NCBI GenBank assembly: GCA_900323505.1
Contig: OOIN01000020.1
Span: forward strand, 186,001 to 250,000
Direction: 5' to 3'
Source of the DNA: Ustilago trichophora
Lineage: Eukaryota > Basidiomycota > Ustilaginomycetes > Ustilaginales > Ustilaginaceae
DNA length: 64,000 nt
This document shows, in pieces, positions 22,488 to 31,438 of the stretch. Under the pieces are notes generated by a model. It was given only the letters and a program-made list of their open reading frames with translations, ran no database searches and had not been told where the DNA came from. The first letter of the stretch is position 1, and each line of letters opens with the position of its first letter. The position numbers were made by a program, and so were the translations under genes.

Positions 22488-23260
22488 CGTATGTAGGGTC
22501 AACGATCGAATATAGAGAGGGGGTTTGGTCGCTGAGAGAATGGACCCCGTGGTGCTGCTTCAAGGAGATGCCTGAGCAGTTCCAGTGCCGAGAGCGAAGG
22601 AGCAAAGGTGACGGAGGATGGGTGTGAGACCGTGGTCTCTGGTCGTACAAAGGCTGGATTGAAAGTCGCAGAAGAAAGATCTGACTTGCACCCGACTGAC
22701 TGGTGAGTCAATGAAGAGGGAACGGAAAGGAAAGGTGAGGGGAGGAGGATGACCAGGATCAGAGGCGTGGGAGGAATAAAGACAAGAGGGTGGGAAGAGG
22801 GAAAGGGGCTGAGGTGAGGAGATGAATGAGGCATAGATATATTGAACGAAGGGAGCATGCAACGGGAAGAAGGAGACAATGTCAGAGGTTGAGAGTGAGA
22901 GACACAAAGAGAGAGAGAGACAAAGAGAGAGAGAGAGAGAGCCGTTCATGCACTAGAAGGTGGGCTTTTCGAGAGAGAGCAAGTAACGTTAGAAGCAAAT
23001 ATGCATAGCCAGACACCAATTCAAGGCTCACGGGGAAGGCGGAAGCGAAACATTTCCCTCATTGGCAAAGTCCAAGCCAAACGAGCTGCTGAGGCCGGTT
23101 CACTGCAGTGACGCAGAATCACATGGTTGGTGTGACAGACTCGTACAGTATGACCAACTACCGCGGAACAAAAAGCAAGCATTACTGTACCTATACTTTT
23201 TGCTTGTTGGCCAAACCCCGCAAAAGGAGGTTGCGAGACAGGAGCAGAGAAGAGAAGAAG

Positions 23261-23282
23261 TACAGTACAGTACAGTACAGTG
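23261..23282. repeat. (TACAG)n pentanucleotide repeat
   Basis: Four tandem TACAG units, the reverse-complement phase of the TACTG/CAGTA motif seen elsewhere in the intergenic DNA. Confidence 0.9.
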
Positions 23283-23430
23283 CTAGACAAAAAGTCGGAA
23301 CTCTCGAGAGTTCAGGGTCTGTGCAGAACAAGAGCAAGAAAAGCATTTGACGGGGAGAGCGGAGCGGAGTAGCTTGTCACTTAACGAGCCCGTTTGCCGT
23401 TTTTTTTTTCGAAAATTAAATAATAATAAT

Positions 23431-23462
23431 AGGGAGGTTTCGGTCGTCCGTCGTATGGGTGA
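23431..23462 (+). repeat. left terminal inverted repeat of Harbinger element
   Basis: A 32-bp repeat starting AGGGAGGTTT and ending TATGGGTGA. Compared with the reverse complement of 26565-26596 it matches at 25 of 32 positions, with five of the seven mismatches being transitions. Confidence 0.85.
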
Positions 23463-23464
23463 TG

Positions 23465-23491
23465 GTCTGGGTTGAAGCTGACAACCCAGAC
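23465..23491. repeat. subterminal perfect palindrome, left end
   Basis: Arms GTCTGGGTTG and CAACCCAGAC, 10 bp each and perfectly complementary, are separated by 7 bases. They lie directly inside the left TIR and share the TGGGT core with the TIR. Confidence 0.9.
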
Positions 23492-23717
23492 GATGAGGTA
23501 GAGATGGTGGTTAAGAGCATCGTTTGGGTTGCGCACGTTTGAGCTCAGCTTTGAATTAAATAATTTTCAAAGCACGTGATGCATGTGACGCGTCTGTGTG
23601 ATTATTAAGCATTTCTCAAAATTAAATTGGGAAATTATAGGGCCGATATCAATGATACACAGATCAACATGATGGTAGTAGTGCTCGTTGCGATCAGGCA
23701 CCGTCGGTGTTTATGAA

Positions 23718-25061
23718 ATGAAGTTGTTTGCTCGGCATGCATCGACCGGTGTTCCTGACTTCATATACACACCTCGACTCCGTTTGGCACCAGAACGGCC
23801 TCGTACTACCATGAACACCAATCCTCAGCTTGATCCGGCCCTCGCTTGCCTTCCAGAGTCTCTCAGGCCGTCTTTTCTGGCTCTTGAGAGCACGGAAATG
23901 GACGAAATGCCCGACATCGTCGATATGAGCCAGGTCTTTTGCCAACAGATGATGCAACGGCCGTCACTACCTCCCGAATCTCCTAGCAATTCACAAGAGC
24001 TACGATATGTACCACAAGCATCGCAATCACAGTCTGTTGCTCCGTCGCGATCATCTCAGTCTGTGATGTCTGTGCCGTTGTCAATGTCAAGCTCAAGAGG
24101 GAACAAGAACCATTGGACGCCGGACGATGTTGAAGTGCTCATTCTTGCTGTGCACAATCACAACCCGTACAAGCACAGAACGAACACGGACAAGGGGGCA
24201 GCATGGAAACGTGTACTCGAGGAGGTCAACGTTGTCTTTGTTGGCCTCAGGCAACGTAAGCGATCAATGCAAGGCATCAAGGAGAAGTGGAAGCAAATAT
24301 ATTCGAACCGGAAACATGAGGATCGCGAGCTCGCTAGCTCTTCCAGCATCGTCGAGCTCCGTTCGGAAATGGAGCGCCTTGTCGACAACGTTATACAGTC
24401 GGATGTCGCCTCGTCGTACGGACGCATCGCCCGTGAGACTGCTGAACAACATCGACGGCGACTTTTGGAGCTCACTGGCCGTATCCATGGCACGGCAGCC
24501 TCACAGTCAATGTCGAGCCGTACTCAACGGGCGTTGTCATCACAAGAGATGCCTTCATCTTCACAGCCTGTTGATGAAGAGAGTGATACTTCTATTGATT
24601 CCGTAGCTGGTACGCCCGCTCGCAAGCGGGCTCGGAATGCAACTCACGAGGCACTGGCAATGATGATTGAGAACGACGAGGAGCAACGACGTGCAGACGA
24701 GCGATACCGGTCCGAGTCTCTCCGTATTCAGCAAGACATGGTTGGCATTGGCTCATCGCTCATCAATGCCGTGACTACAGACATCCGCGACTTGAAGACT
24801 CGCTTTGATAGCATGGAGAACAACATCAATCGTATGGTAAGCTTACTCACGGCACATACAGGACAGCAACCTTCGGCCGGAGCAAGACATCAGCTCATCC
24901 CTACCATTGACGAGGAACCTCGGACGCCTCAACGTCATCGCGCTGTCTCGATTGATACTTCCGCCTCCATCACTCCCACTCGTGCATCTCCTTCTCGGCG
25001 CCGTAGCTCTCGAGCGCCTTCACAGTCACGCACAGGCAGATACGGTGGCTTTCATAACTAG
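23718..25061 (+). CDS. Myb/SANT-like protein of the Harbinger element
   Basis: A 447-residue protein. A Myb/trihelix-like DNA-binding region spans about residues 129-195 (NHWTPDDVEVLILAVHNHNP, AAWKRVLEEVN, GIKEKWKQIYSNRK). A Ser-rich stretch and a coiled-coil-prone acidic segment near residues 305-375 (EALAMMIENDEEQRRADERY) follow. The C-terminus is Arg/Ser-rich. In PIF/Harbinger elements the companion Myb-like protein binds subterminal DNA and brings the transposase to it. Here it faces the transposase gene, with the two stop codons about 30 bp apart. The first true ATG is at 23718; a later ATG at 23811 is an alternative start. The frame is intact. Confidence 0.82.
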   Translation: MKLFARHASTGVPDFIYTPRLRLAPERPRTTMNTNPQLDPALACLPESLRPSFLALESTEMDEMPDIVDMSQVFCQQMMQRPSLPPESPSNSQELRYVPQASQSQSVAPSRSSQSVMSVPLSMSSSRGNKNHWTPDDVEVLILAVHNHNPYKHRTNTDKGAAWKRVLEEVNVVFVGLRQRKRSMQGIKEKWKQIYSNRKHEDRELASSSSIVELRSEMERLVDNVIQSDVASSYGRIARETAEQHRRRLLELTGRIHGTAASQSMSSRTQRALSSQEMPSSSQPVDEESDTSIDSVAGTPARKRARNATHEALAMMIENDEEQRRADERYRSESLRIQQDMVGIGSSLINAVTTDIRDLKTRFDSMENNINRMVSLLTAHTGQQPSAGARHQLIPTIDEEPRTPQRHRAVSIDTSASITPTRASPSRRRSSRAPSQSRTGRYGGFHN

Positions 25062-25090
25062 TTTTATTCATGTATATACATTCATTGCAA

Positions 25091-26254
25091 TCAAAGAACT
25101 TCATTGACCGTGACCTCGTCGTTGTTGTCTGCATGTTCCGGAGAATTGATACCTGAGCTGTTTTCCGCGGGATTTGTCAAGGCCGTAGAGACGACCACAC
25201 GTGGCGAGGAGAAGTACTCCTCGAGCGTCGGAGGATTACATCCCATTGAAATGCTTATCTGATTGCCAATCAAGCATGTTTTTGCATTCCAAAGCAGCGT
25301 TGCTACCATCCAGTCCCTTCCACACGGTGTGAGACCAGTCCGCTGATATTGCTTGTCTCGAAACCTCGGCCATTGCATTGAAACCATTCCGATACCCCAT
25401 TCTACCGTTGTTCGGTACTTACCGAGCACGTGGTTCGTGAGTTCCTGGTTCCTGGTAATGAGATTGCCCTTGAACGGCGATATAATCGCCGGCGAGACGC
25501 CGTATGCTTGGTCCCCGTAGAGATACCTCTGCTCGCCATCCTCGCCCTTTGCGTTCTCCGCGGCCCAGGCCACGAGGCGTGTCTCAATTACCATATGAGC
25601 ATCATGCCGGCGTCCATCAAATGGCGCCGACACAAACAGCAAACCATCGGGCGTGGCAATGAACTGATACTTGAGAGCATGCACACGCTTGTGACCATTA
25701 TATGCTTCTCGTTGTTCATTGATTGGCATTGCAATAGGACGTACAGTACCATCAATGGCACCCCAGAACTGTGGCAAGCGAGTCTTCCTCTCGATGGCCG
25801 CCGCGTAGTAATCCAGGCGCCGCGGACTGACCAAACGATGACAAGCGCTCGTAACATCAAGCAAGTGACACCACCGTCTGTGTATGAACTCGCTGACTTG
25901 ATGAATGATACGGCTGCTTCGACTGTGAGACCATCCGAATTGGCCTTCAAGCGACCGTAGTCGACTGCCTCGAAGCCAGGCCAACAGCATGAGCAATGCC
26001 GTCTTGCTATCACTCACATCATTCACAGACGTTCTCACTGGATCAGGCAATCTCAAAGCATGATGTATAGCTTCAAATTCGCTGATTGTGAGCCCGAATG
26101 TAGACTTGAAGTGAACATCATCAAGCTGTGCTTGGATATGATGGTAGTGCTGGGCCGCGAGCCGTGTAGGTGCTCTCCGTCCGAGCACGGAAAGCACTGC
26201 AAGTATTCGCCTCTGGCGTTTTCGATATGCATGAACCGAATTCTCGGCCTGCAT
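25091..26254 (-). CDS. PIF/Harbinger DDE transposase
   Basis: A 387-residue transposase of the HARBI1/DDE_4 type. The catalytic acids are visible: D168 in FWGAIDGTVRP, D248 in YLYGDQAYG and E285 in RTTVEWGIGMV. Conserved flanking blocks are YNGHKRVHALKYQFIATPDG and GRRHDAHMV. The N-terminus has a helical region (TFGLTISEFEAIHHALRLPDP and LLAWLRGS...LEGQFGWSHSRSSRI) like the helix-turn-helix part of the family. It cuts and joins the element's TIR ends, probably together with the Myb-like partner encoded opposite. Length and order are normal, and there is no stop, frameshift or evident intron. The ATG at 26254 is chosen because it is the first in frame. Confidence 0.9.
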   Translation of the reverse strand: MQAENSVHAYRKRQRRILAVLSVLGRRAPTRLAAQHYHHIQAQLDDVHFKSTFGLTISEFEAIHHALRLPDPVRTSVNDVSDSKTALLMLLAWLRGSRLRSLEGQFGWSHSRSSRIIHQVSEFIHRRWCHLLDVTSACHRLVSPRRLDYYAAAIERKTRLPQFWGAIDGTVRPIAMPINEQREAYNGHKRVHALKYQFIATPDGLLFVSAPFDGRRHDAHMVIETRLVAWAAENAKGEDGEQRYLYGDQAYGVSPAIISPFKGNLITRNQELTNHVLGKYRTTVEWGIGMVSMQWPRFRDKQYQRTGLTPCGRDWMVATLLWNAKTCLIGNQISISMGCNPPTLEEYFSSPRVVVSTALTNPAENSSGINSPEHADNNDEVTVNEVL

Positions 26255-26564
26255 GCTTGCATCTCGAAGCTCCGTTCACGGACGGGATGGCCAGATAAAC
26301 AATGGTTAAGGTTTTGCGGGGTAATAAATATGATGGTAGTACTCACACCATACTTTCAAAGGCGACGAAACACACACTTCTTGAGATTCTGCTTCAACAC
26401 AATAAACATTGATTGCTCGGATCCGAACTACAGGCTGAGAAACACGCGACTTGGTCGTATGGGTGACCTAGTACGGAGCTGGTCACCCATACAACCGTCT
26501 AGGGGACACACTTTTTTCATGCGACACAATCGGAGCTCCAATTCATGCATAAGCAAGCTCAAGG
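26255..26564. other. subterminal region of the Harbinger element, right side
   Basis: Non-coding DNA between the transposase start and the right TIR, presumably with the transposase promoter. It contains a long perfect palindrome at 26457-26492. The 11-mer ATGATGGTAGT occurs at 26330-26340, and also at 26138-26148 and 23669-23679 in the same element. Confidence 0.6.
26457..26492. repeat. subterminal perfect palindrome, right end
   Basis: Arms GTATGGGTGACC and GGTCACCCATAC, 12 bp each and perfectly complementary, are separated by 12 bases. The core TGGGTGA is the same as the inner end of both TIRs, so these are candidate binding sites for the Myb-like protein or transposase. Confidence 0.9.
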
Positions 26565-26596
26565 TCACCCAGACAATGGATGACCAAAAACTCACT
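26565..26596 (-). repeat. right terminal inverted repeat of Harbinger element
   Basis: Reads TCACCCAGAC at its inner end and ACTCACT at its outer end on the plus strand. It is followed by AAT, the target-site duplicate of the AAT at 23428-23430. Confidence 0.85.
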
Positions 26597-28614
26597 AATA
26601 ACAAAACAAAAGGACAATGACTACTGTATAAAGAAAAAGAAAATGCAACAAGCCAATCCCCTTGCCAAGCGTAAGCAAGATCGCCAGACCCTCTGGATCG
26701 GAGCGCTCTTCTTCACACATATCACAAGCCACAAAGTGGGATGTCGAGTCAAACTGCATACAGTCGATAGTGAATAGTGTATCACCAAACTTCATTAGTG
26801 TTGTGACCGGCCAGTTCACACTTTTAGTCTCTTCAGGGAGAGATGCATTCATGTTCATGAGAGTGGGTCCGATTCTTGAAAACGAGGAACGGCCGCGGAG
26901 ATGAAGCTGCGTCCCCACCGGCCTACTGACGAAGTAATGGCAGAACGGTCTCCTTCACGGCTTTCCACTCATGTACTCATCAGTTCTTCTGCTCGTGCGT
27001 GGGGAAAAAAGAAGAAGAAAATCATGTTGTTTGTCTCCCTCCCCGCAATTTGTTGCTCTACTGTGAAGTATTTTGGCTGACTGGCTCGACAGCACCGAGA
27101 GTTTCCTTTTCGGGTTCACAGCCGAGAGAGAACGGCCAATTTTTATTTTATTTTTTTCCTTTCTTTTCTTTTCTTTTCTTTTTAGATTGCCGTCGATCCA
27201 TCCACGCATTCATTTTAAACTGCTGTTTTCGACCTCAAAGTGAAGATGACCTTGATTCACGCCAAGACTTGCTCTTACCAATCACTGAACGAACTGTGAG
27301 ATGCAGATCAAGCTCCCGTAGTCAAGCTATAGTCATCCATATCTTGTCGTTGTGATGAAACGATGCCATAAAGACGAGTTAGTGGATTAAAGGCTAGCCA
27401 TGCTTCTCAAAGTCACAATGACCGGTCTTGAACATGTGCCGGGGTCCGGCTGATCGTTTCCGTGACAATTGTGCACATGTGTATAAGCGAGAATAGCAAC
27501 GAAACTAGAGTCAAGGTTTGGACAAAGTGGAAATGATGTACTATTGCTGATCAAAACCTCGCTTCATACTGCTTCCAGTCAACAAGGGATTGACAAGCCT
27601 CAGATTGCGGGGAAAGAATATCTCATCGTATCGCATCGCATGGCACGATACAAACACCATCATGACACACAGCTTTTCAGTGAAAATGCATCTGGACCGG
27701 CGGGATCTCAATCCAGATGATAATCAAGATTCAGACACCGAGCATTGTTGCAACGAAAAGAAAAAGATGAGTACCTGAAAGTGATGACAGGCAAGTGTGA
27801 CACCCACATTACTACAGTTGGAACGCTACACAGTACCATACTTTCTCTGGTGGCTGAGCTGTACCTGCATTAAAAAGAGACGAGAAGGAGGGTCATGAGG
27901 TAAGTGCATACGGATCATGGTCGACCGTTCTGCTTCAATTCCCCGCACTTTTCCTTTTTTTTTAATTTTTTTTTTTTCTCTGACGTGCCAGCTGCTGCAG
28001 ATGGCTGCGTGCGTGTCTTAGTTTTGTGTGTGTGTCGTGTTCCGTGTCCGCGAAAAACGGCAAGAGGAAGGTCAATTTCCGAATTCCGCAACACACTACT
28101 GCCACAAGCTGAAATCTCTGTCACCTCCTCTCTCTCCCCTTCGGCAGCATACAGTACTGTACTATACTGTACTGTACATACTCACATTCCATTTTAGACA
28201 AACACTCTCTCGAGCTTTGCTTCTCACCGCACTTGTAATGGACAATATTTTGTTATCCTGTCGAACTATCGATCTGACATACCCTGGCTCGCGAACGGGC
28301 AGGATAAAGTGTTTGCCAGCTTCAGCATCAAACACCGCACCAACCATCGGATCAGATCGCGGCCCTGCCCGATACGAATTTCTTCCGTTCGTCAGTCTCA
28401 GGTCTCGCTCCTCTGCTTCTTGCGATCCGCCCAGCACTGCTTTGAGCTGCTTAGTTTCCCACATTCCTGCTCTGCATTCAGACCAAATGTACGTGGGACA
28501 GAGGCATGAAGTCTGGAAGAATTGTCATTGGAGGGTATAAGAGACAAGTTTTTTTCTTGATTATAAGAGCCACACCTGATTTTCTAGCACTTGGATGTAT
28601 GGAAGCGTATGCAC
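26597..28614. other. gene-free intergenic region
   Basis: Two kilobases without a supported gene. Notable content is a TTTTC repeat near 27140-27183, T-runs near 27955-27980 and a TACTG/CAGTA repeat at 28151-28180. Many short ORFs are open but none has recognisable domains or compositional coding signal. A non-coding RNA cannot be excluded. Confidence 0.45.
28151..28180. repeat. TACTG/CAGTA pentamer repeat
   Basis: Alternating ACAGTACTGTACTATACTGT-type units make a palindromic low-complexity island in non-coding DNA. Confidence 0.9.
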
Positions 28615-29518
28615 CTAGTCGAACGAGATGCTCGACAGACCACCCGTGCCTCCAGGCACACGAACACGTCGGGTGGGTCGGAAGCCGTTGTTCATGACGG
28701 CGTCGTTTCGAACACCTTCATACACGCCAGCCTTTTCGGCGCTGACATCGTCGTAAAAGTGTGACTCCTTGGAAGCTGACACGTTACCGCTGGCTACGCG
28801 CCTCGCTGGAGCAGCGCCGAGGGGCTCAAAGCCGTCATCTGCTGGTGTTGGCGCAGCAGGGGCGGGGGCGGTCCTGCGGGCGGAAACGGGTGTTGGCTCT
28901 TCTTGGTCTGCGTCGCTGCCAAAGAGGGCGGTCACCTGTGCAGATCCGCCACCGGGAAGCTGACGAACCTTGCGGCTGGGACGGAAGACATCGCCTGAGC
29001 TTGTGTATACGACGTTGTCGTTGGCAGGCTCGGCTGGCTGCTGAGGCTGCAAAGACTGCTGCAGAGGTGCGGAAGGAGCAGCGGCAACGGGAGCGGAAGT
29101 GGAAGGACCAGCCTCGTCAGAAACGGTGAGCTTGCCGATAGTTGCGTACCTAAGAGACAGCAACGGAGATGAGACATTCATTGTCAGTGACTCGACTCGG
29201 TCAACGAGATACAAGCAGGCTCGGAACGGTGACAACATACTTGGGCAGCTTGGAGAGTTCAGTAAAGTTGGGACCAACGTGGACGTTGTGCTGCTTGAGG
29301 AATTGGACAAAGTCTTCCTTTGTGAAGACGATGTGATGCTTTTGGGGCAAGCATCCTGTTTCGAGCGGAGATGAAGATGAAGAAGAAGCAATGGATCAAG
29401 AGTCAGCGTTGAGCTACCAGTCAGCATCGACGAAGAGATACATACCCAGATGGTAGGCCCAGTCCTTGGGGTTGGAGTTCTCCTTGTCAAAGTTGGGGTT
29501 GGGCGTGAACGAGGTCAT
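28615..29518 (-). CDS. spliced conserved-type hypothetical protein with RP[ST]RKVR/RRVR-PGG motifs
   Basis: I reconstruct three exons on the minus strand: 29446-29518, 29241-29355 and 28615-29149, coding for 240 residues. The introns start with GTATGT and end with AACAG or TTAG, and all phases agree. The N-terminus begins MTSFTPNPNFDKENSNPKDW and continues in exon 2 with HHIVFTKEDFVQFLKQHNVH. The C-terminal half has two related motifs, RPSRKVRQLPGGGSAQVTALFG and RPTRRVRVPGGTGGLSSISF, separated by Ala/Pro-rich sequence. The motifs faintly resemble the PSSRVLRPPGG repeats of HN1/Jupiter microtubule-associated proteins, but I do not assign that function. The gene's location and partners are unknown. 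The three-exon model rests on consensus splice sites and continuous frame. Confidence 0.75.
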
Positions 29519-31438
29519 GTTGGCTGATCGAAAGTTTTGGTTGAAAGGGGTCGGTTCTAGGGGAAAGTCCGAGATGGTGGAGAAGAAAGCAGCGGAACGG
29601 GAGCAAGAGAGATGTTTCGACAATTTTACCTGATGGCTTTGCTTGCATCGAGGCGCAAGTGTGACTGACAGCAGCAGCAAAGTGCCAAAAAAGAAAAGTG
29701 TTGTTCTCTCATCTCTCTGCCTCTCTGCCTAAATTCCTCAATTCAGGCTCGCATCATTGCCTTTTTGGTGTTGATTGCGATTTTGAGTTGTTTTGGCCCG
29801 TTGTTCAAAACTGGAAAGCGTGTGAGCAGCACGCGTCAGGCGCGCTTCATCGGGACTTCTGCTGTTTGACAGAAGAAGCCTAACAAGATGGTAGATTTTT
29901 GAAACCTCTATTTCGAAAAAGAATTTTGGGGTCGTTATCAATCAGAGCCCAAATCCACCAACCCCAGACTCGTTGCATCAGACCCACTGTTATCCCCTCC
30001 GACCCTCTCTTGAGATTGATGAGGCATTGAAGAGGTGGGGGAGGACAACGTAAATCATGGAAACGGCAAGCCAGGTAGGTCGTTTCTCAAGTCACAGTGT
30101 AAGAACGAGAGCTGTGACCGTTTTGGTTGGAACTTCCGAAGGACCGGATCACACGATCGACTCGAGAGCTTATACCAAAGTCATGGCAGCCCAAAGTGTA
30201 GCCTGTATTGCTCTCTTCTTGATGTGACATTGACGACAAAAGATGAAGGGGTCGTTGCGCGTGCACTACTGTTATCGGTAGGAACTCGACAGCTGGCAAC
30301 GTCGCTCTTTTTCGTTGGCGTGATGCAGGAGAGGAGGCCCAAGCTTTGACATCAGGTCGCCTTTTCCTTTTCATCGTGGGACCGTCTCATTGTCACAGCG
30401 CAGGCGTGTGCACACTCTCCATCTTGTCTCTCTCTCTCTCTCTCTCCATCTTGATGAACTTGACCAGCTTGAACTTTGGCGTCTCTCTTCTGTGTGCCTC
30501 TTTCATGAGGAGCTTAGACACGTCTCGGGCCTTCTTCTCAACTGCATACATCTCACCACACTAACTTACAAGATCACAACAATTCTTCTTTGTATGTATC
30601 AGTAGATTTCAAGGTTTTGATACAGCTGTCTGTTTGAATCATCATCATCAGCACCTGCGCCAAACTGCATTGCTCCCGCGTCTGCCGCCGCTGCTGTCTT
30701 CCCGCAGCCGTCTCCTGGCGCTTCCTCTCTTTCTTAGCCGCTCTGCATAACATCTGCATCACGCAAGTCACAAGGGATAGGCTGTCAAGCGCATTCATCT
30801 CGATTGCATGCACAGGTCCATTCCACTATCTTGGGGCTCAGCTACTACTGTGTATACTGCTTCACTTCATCTCGCCACGGTGGGATCATGCTTCACAAAT
30901 CTAAACTCAGTCTTTCCCTTTTCCCGTCATTCAACGCACGCCCGACACCAAAAAGGACCGCATCAACCTTAATCTCGTATATAAACAAGCCGTCTCTTCC
31001 GCTTGCTCTTGCTTTTTGGGCCGCTCTCGTCCTTTCTTGATTCTCCATCCTCATCTCTGCACGTCTCATTCTCGGTCTCGGTCGGTGTCGAATTCTCCCT
31101 TCTCATCGTTCGAGAACTCATCTCTCTCTTCCCACTCCCACCTGCAAATGTTGGCAACCTCGTTTGACTGATCTCGCATCGCAGTCGATCGCAATTTTTG
31201 CACACATACAACCGCTCATTAACTCGGTGGCTCAACGCTACGCTTCTGCTTCCACTTGTCACACTGCCCTTTTTCATCGTTCCACTCGATACTTGCGCAA
31301 CGCCTTCACTTTACCCTCTGTCGCAGCTCGGTGGAGCTGTCGACATATTTTCCCATCCTAGCTGCTCGTTCCACTTTTTGGTGACAACATCCCCTCCCTC
31401 TGTCTTCTCTTTCGCTCTCTCCCCTTCAAACTCACATC
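29519..31438. other. divergent intergenic region with a TATA-like element
   Basis: About 1.9 kb between two divergent genes. It holds a (TC)n run near 30427-30446, a pyrimidine-rich stretch from 31030 to 31430 and a TATATAAA at 30978-30985. Short ORFs at 30035-30349 and 31198-31686 have no recognisable content. Confidence 0.5.
30978..30985 (+). promoter_or_regulatory. possible TATA box for the MIF4G gene
   Basis: The TATATAAA octamer is followed by a long pyrimidine-rich leader and then the MIF4G gene. The spacing of about 460 bp to the first ATG implies a long 5' UTR. This is assignment by motif only. Confidence 0.35.

Larger units (their letters stand above)
22308..23427. other. intergenic, esterase promoter side and transposon left flank
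   Basis: About 1.1 kb without a supported gene. It holds a pentamer microsatellite at 22446-22487, GA-rich repeats at about 22906-22941 and another pentamer repeat at 23261-23282. A T-run and an A+T-rich stretch (TAATAATAAT) directly precede the Harbinger insertion. Confidence 0.5.
23431..26596. mobile_element. complete PIF/Harbinger-type DNA transposon (3166 bp)
   Basis: The element is bounded by 32-bp imperfect terminal inverted repeats at 23431-23462 and 26565-26596, ungapped with 25 of 32 positions identical. It is flanked by an AAT direct repeat (equivalently TAA if shifted one base), matching the 3-bp TWA target preference of PIF/Harbinger elements. Inside lie a Myb/SANT-like ORF and a convergent DDE transposase with all three catalytic acidic residues, both without stops or frameshifts. 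This two-gene content is the family's standard set for autonomous elements. The element could still be mobile, although TIR divergence (7 mismatches) suggests age or tolerance of mismatch. Confidence 0.88.
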
